From contig JAJHZJ010000268.1 in NCBI GenBank assembly GCA_023548195.1, forward strand, positions 2,720,766-2,784,765: DNA of 64,000 bases, in the 5' to 3' direction. The stretch comes from Bettongia penicillata ogilbyi (Eukaryota; Chordata; Mammalia; Diprotodontia; Potoroidae). The first letter of the stretch is position 1, and every line of letters begins with the position of its first letter. The notes beneath the pieces were generated by a model. The model did not search any database. It saw only the letters and a list, made by a program, of their open reading frames with translations, and was not told the origin of the DNA. Of this stretch, positions 63,650 to 64,000 are shown piece by piece. Both the position numbers and the translations under genes were made by a program.

Positions 63650-64000
63650 GGTCTTTTTGTTGGTTTTTTAAACTTATATTGAGTTTACAGTTTCCTAAAC
63701 CCCTCCCCCTCATTCTTTTCAAACAAACTGCCATCTCACTGTGCCTTCCCAATCAGTACCTGTCAATCTGGTTTTTGTCATCTAAGTGCAAAACAAACAC
63801 ATATAGATGTTTTAAAAAACAACAATAACAGCAACAAAAAACTTATGCAGAAGAATGATGAGAAATTGTGAGCAATATTACCTTAAAATAAAAAAGAGTA
63901 GAGGGTAAAATAAGTTTAAACATACTTTGTTTACAAATGAGCAATGTTTTATTGATGGCAAATAAGGATATAAAGCTAGATCTTTAGGAGGACAAGAACC
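63650..64000. other. Possible antisense L1 3' scrap, then unassigned
   Basis: 63,660-63,810 ('aaacccctccccctcattct', 'tttttgtcatctaagtgcaa') loosely resembles the antisense L1 3' region. 63,810-64,000 is A-rich and unassigned. Confidence 0.3.

Noticed and set aside
1..64000. CRISPR arrays, bacterial operons, phage or plasmid features
   Set aside because: The sequence is plainly vertebrate: SINEs, LINEs, microsatellites and no dense coding. The tandem repeats seen are simple repeats and one 86-bp duplication.

Overview
This window looks like nuclear DNA of a marsupial, probably an Australian lineage. It is AT-rich and CpG-poor, full of dinucleotide microsatellites, and packed with repeats typical of marsupials: tRNA-derived SINEs that open with a gggcagctaggtgg-like head (WALLSI/WSINE and MAR1/Mon1 types), RTE/BovB-type LINEs, ORF1-only L1 relatives (HAL1-like), and many old L2, L3/CR1 and MIR copies. 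I name families from memory of their sequences. No database search was run, so subfamily names are approximate and most repeat ends are good to about 10-20 bases.

I found no protein-coding exon, tRNA, rRNA or other host gene that I can support. The open reading frames of 60-200 codons are read-throughs of microsatellites, pieces of retrotransposon proteins, or chance. The window is best read as intergenic or deep intronic sequence.

Layout. 1-8,600: L2 and MIR fragments, microsatellites, and one well-preserved WALLSI-like SINE inserted in an L2 tail (6,817-7,131, 14-bp target duplication). 8,612-16,771: two HAL1-like elements, one antisense (8,612-11,438) and one sense (14,106-16,760, 11-bp target duplication), with a hairpin-shaped hAT-like MITE (13,208-13,377) and a stray inverted ORF1 fragment between them. 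16,800-28,400: old L2, L3/CR1 and MIR copies with single-copy stretches between. 28,388-33,505: a long purine tract, an RTE 3' fragment and a 2.1-kb antisense L2 that still carries recognisable reverse-transcriptase sequence. 33,500-46,700: SINEs, L2 and antisense L1 3' fragments. 46,736-48,410: an RTE element nested inside a MAR1-type SINE. 49,090-49,700: a unique stretch rich in homeodomain/POU-like motifs, the best enhancer candidate. 51,530-54,355: the cleanest HAL1-like element, with an 11-bp target duplication. 54,360-64,000: MIR copies, GA/CT tracts, an antisense L1 fragment and a second enhancer candidate near 61,560-62,040.

How the parts relate: the MAR1-type SINE tails resemble the 3' end of the RTE copies, which fits mobilisation of the SINE by RTE. 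The HAL1-like copies carry only ORF1 and would have needed L1 ORF2 protein supplied in trans. No new biological system was evident. The most informative observations are the retrotransposon architectures, the nested insertions, two small local rearrangements, and several single-copy blocks that may be conserved regulatory DNA.
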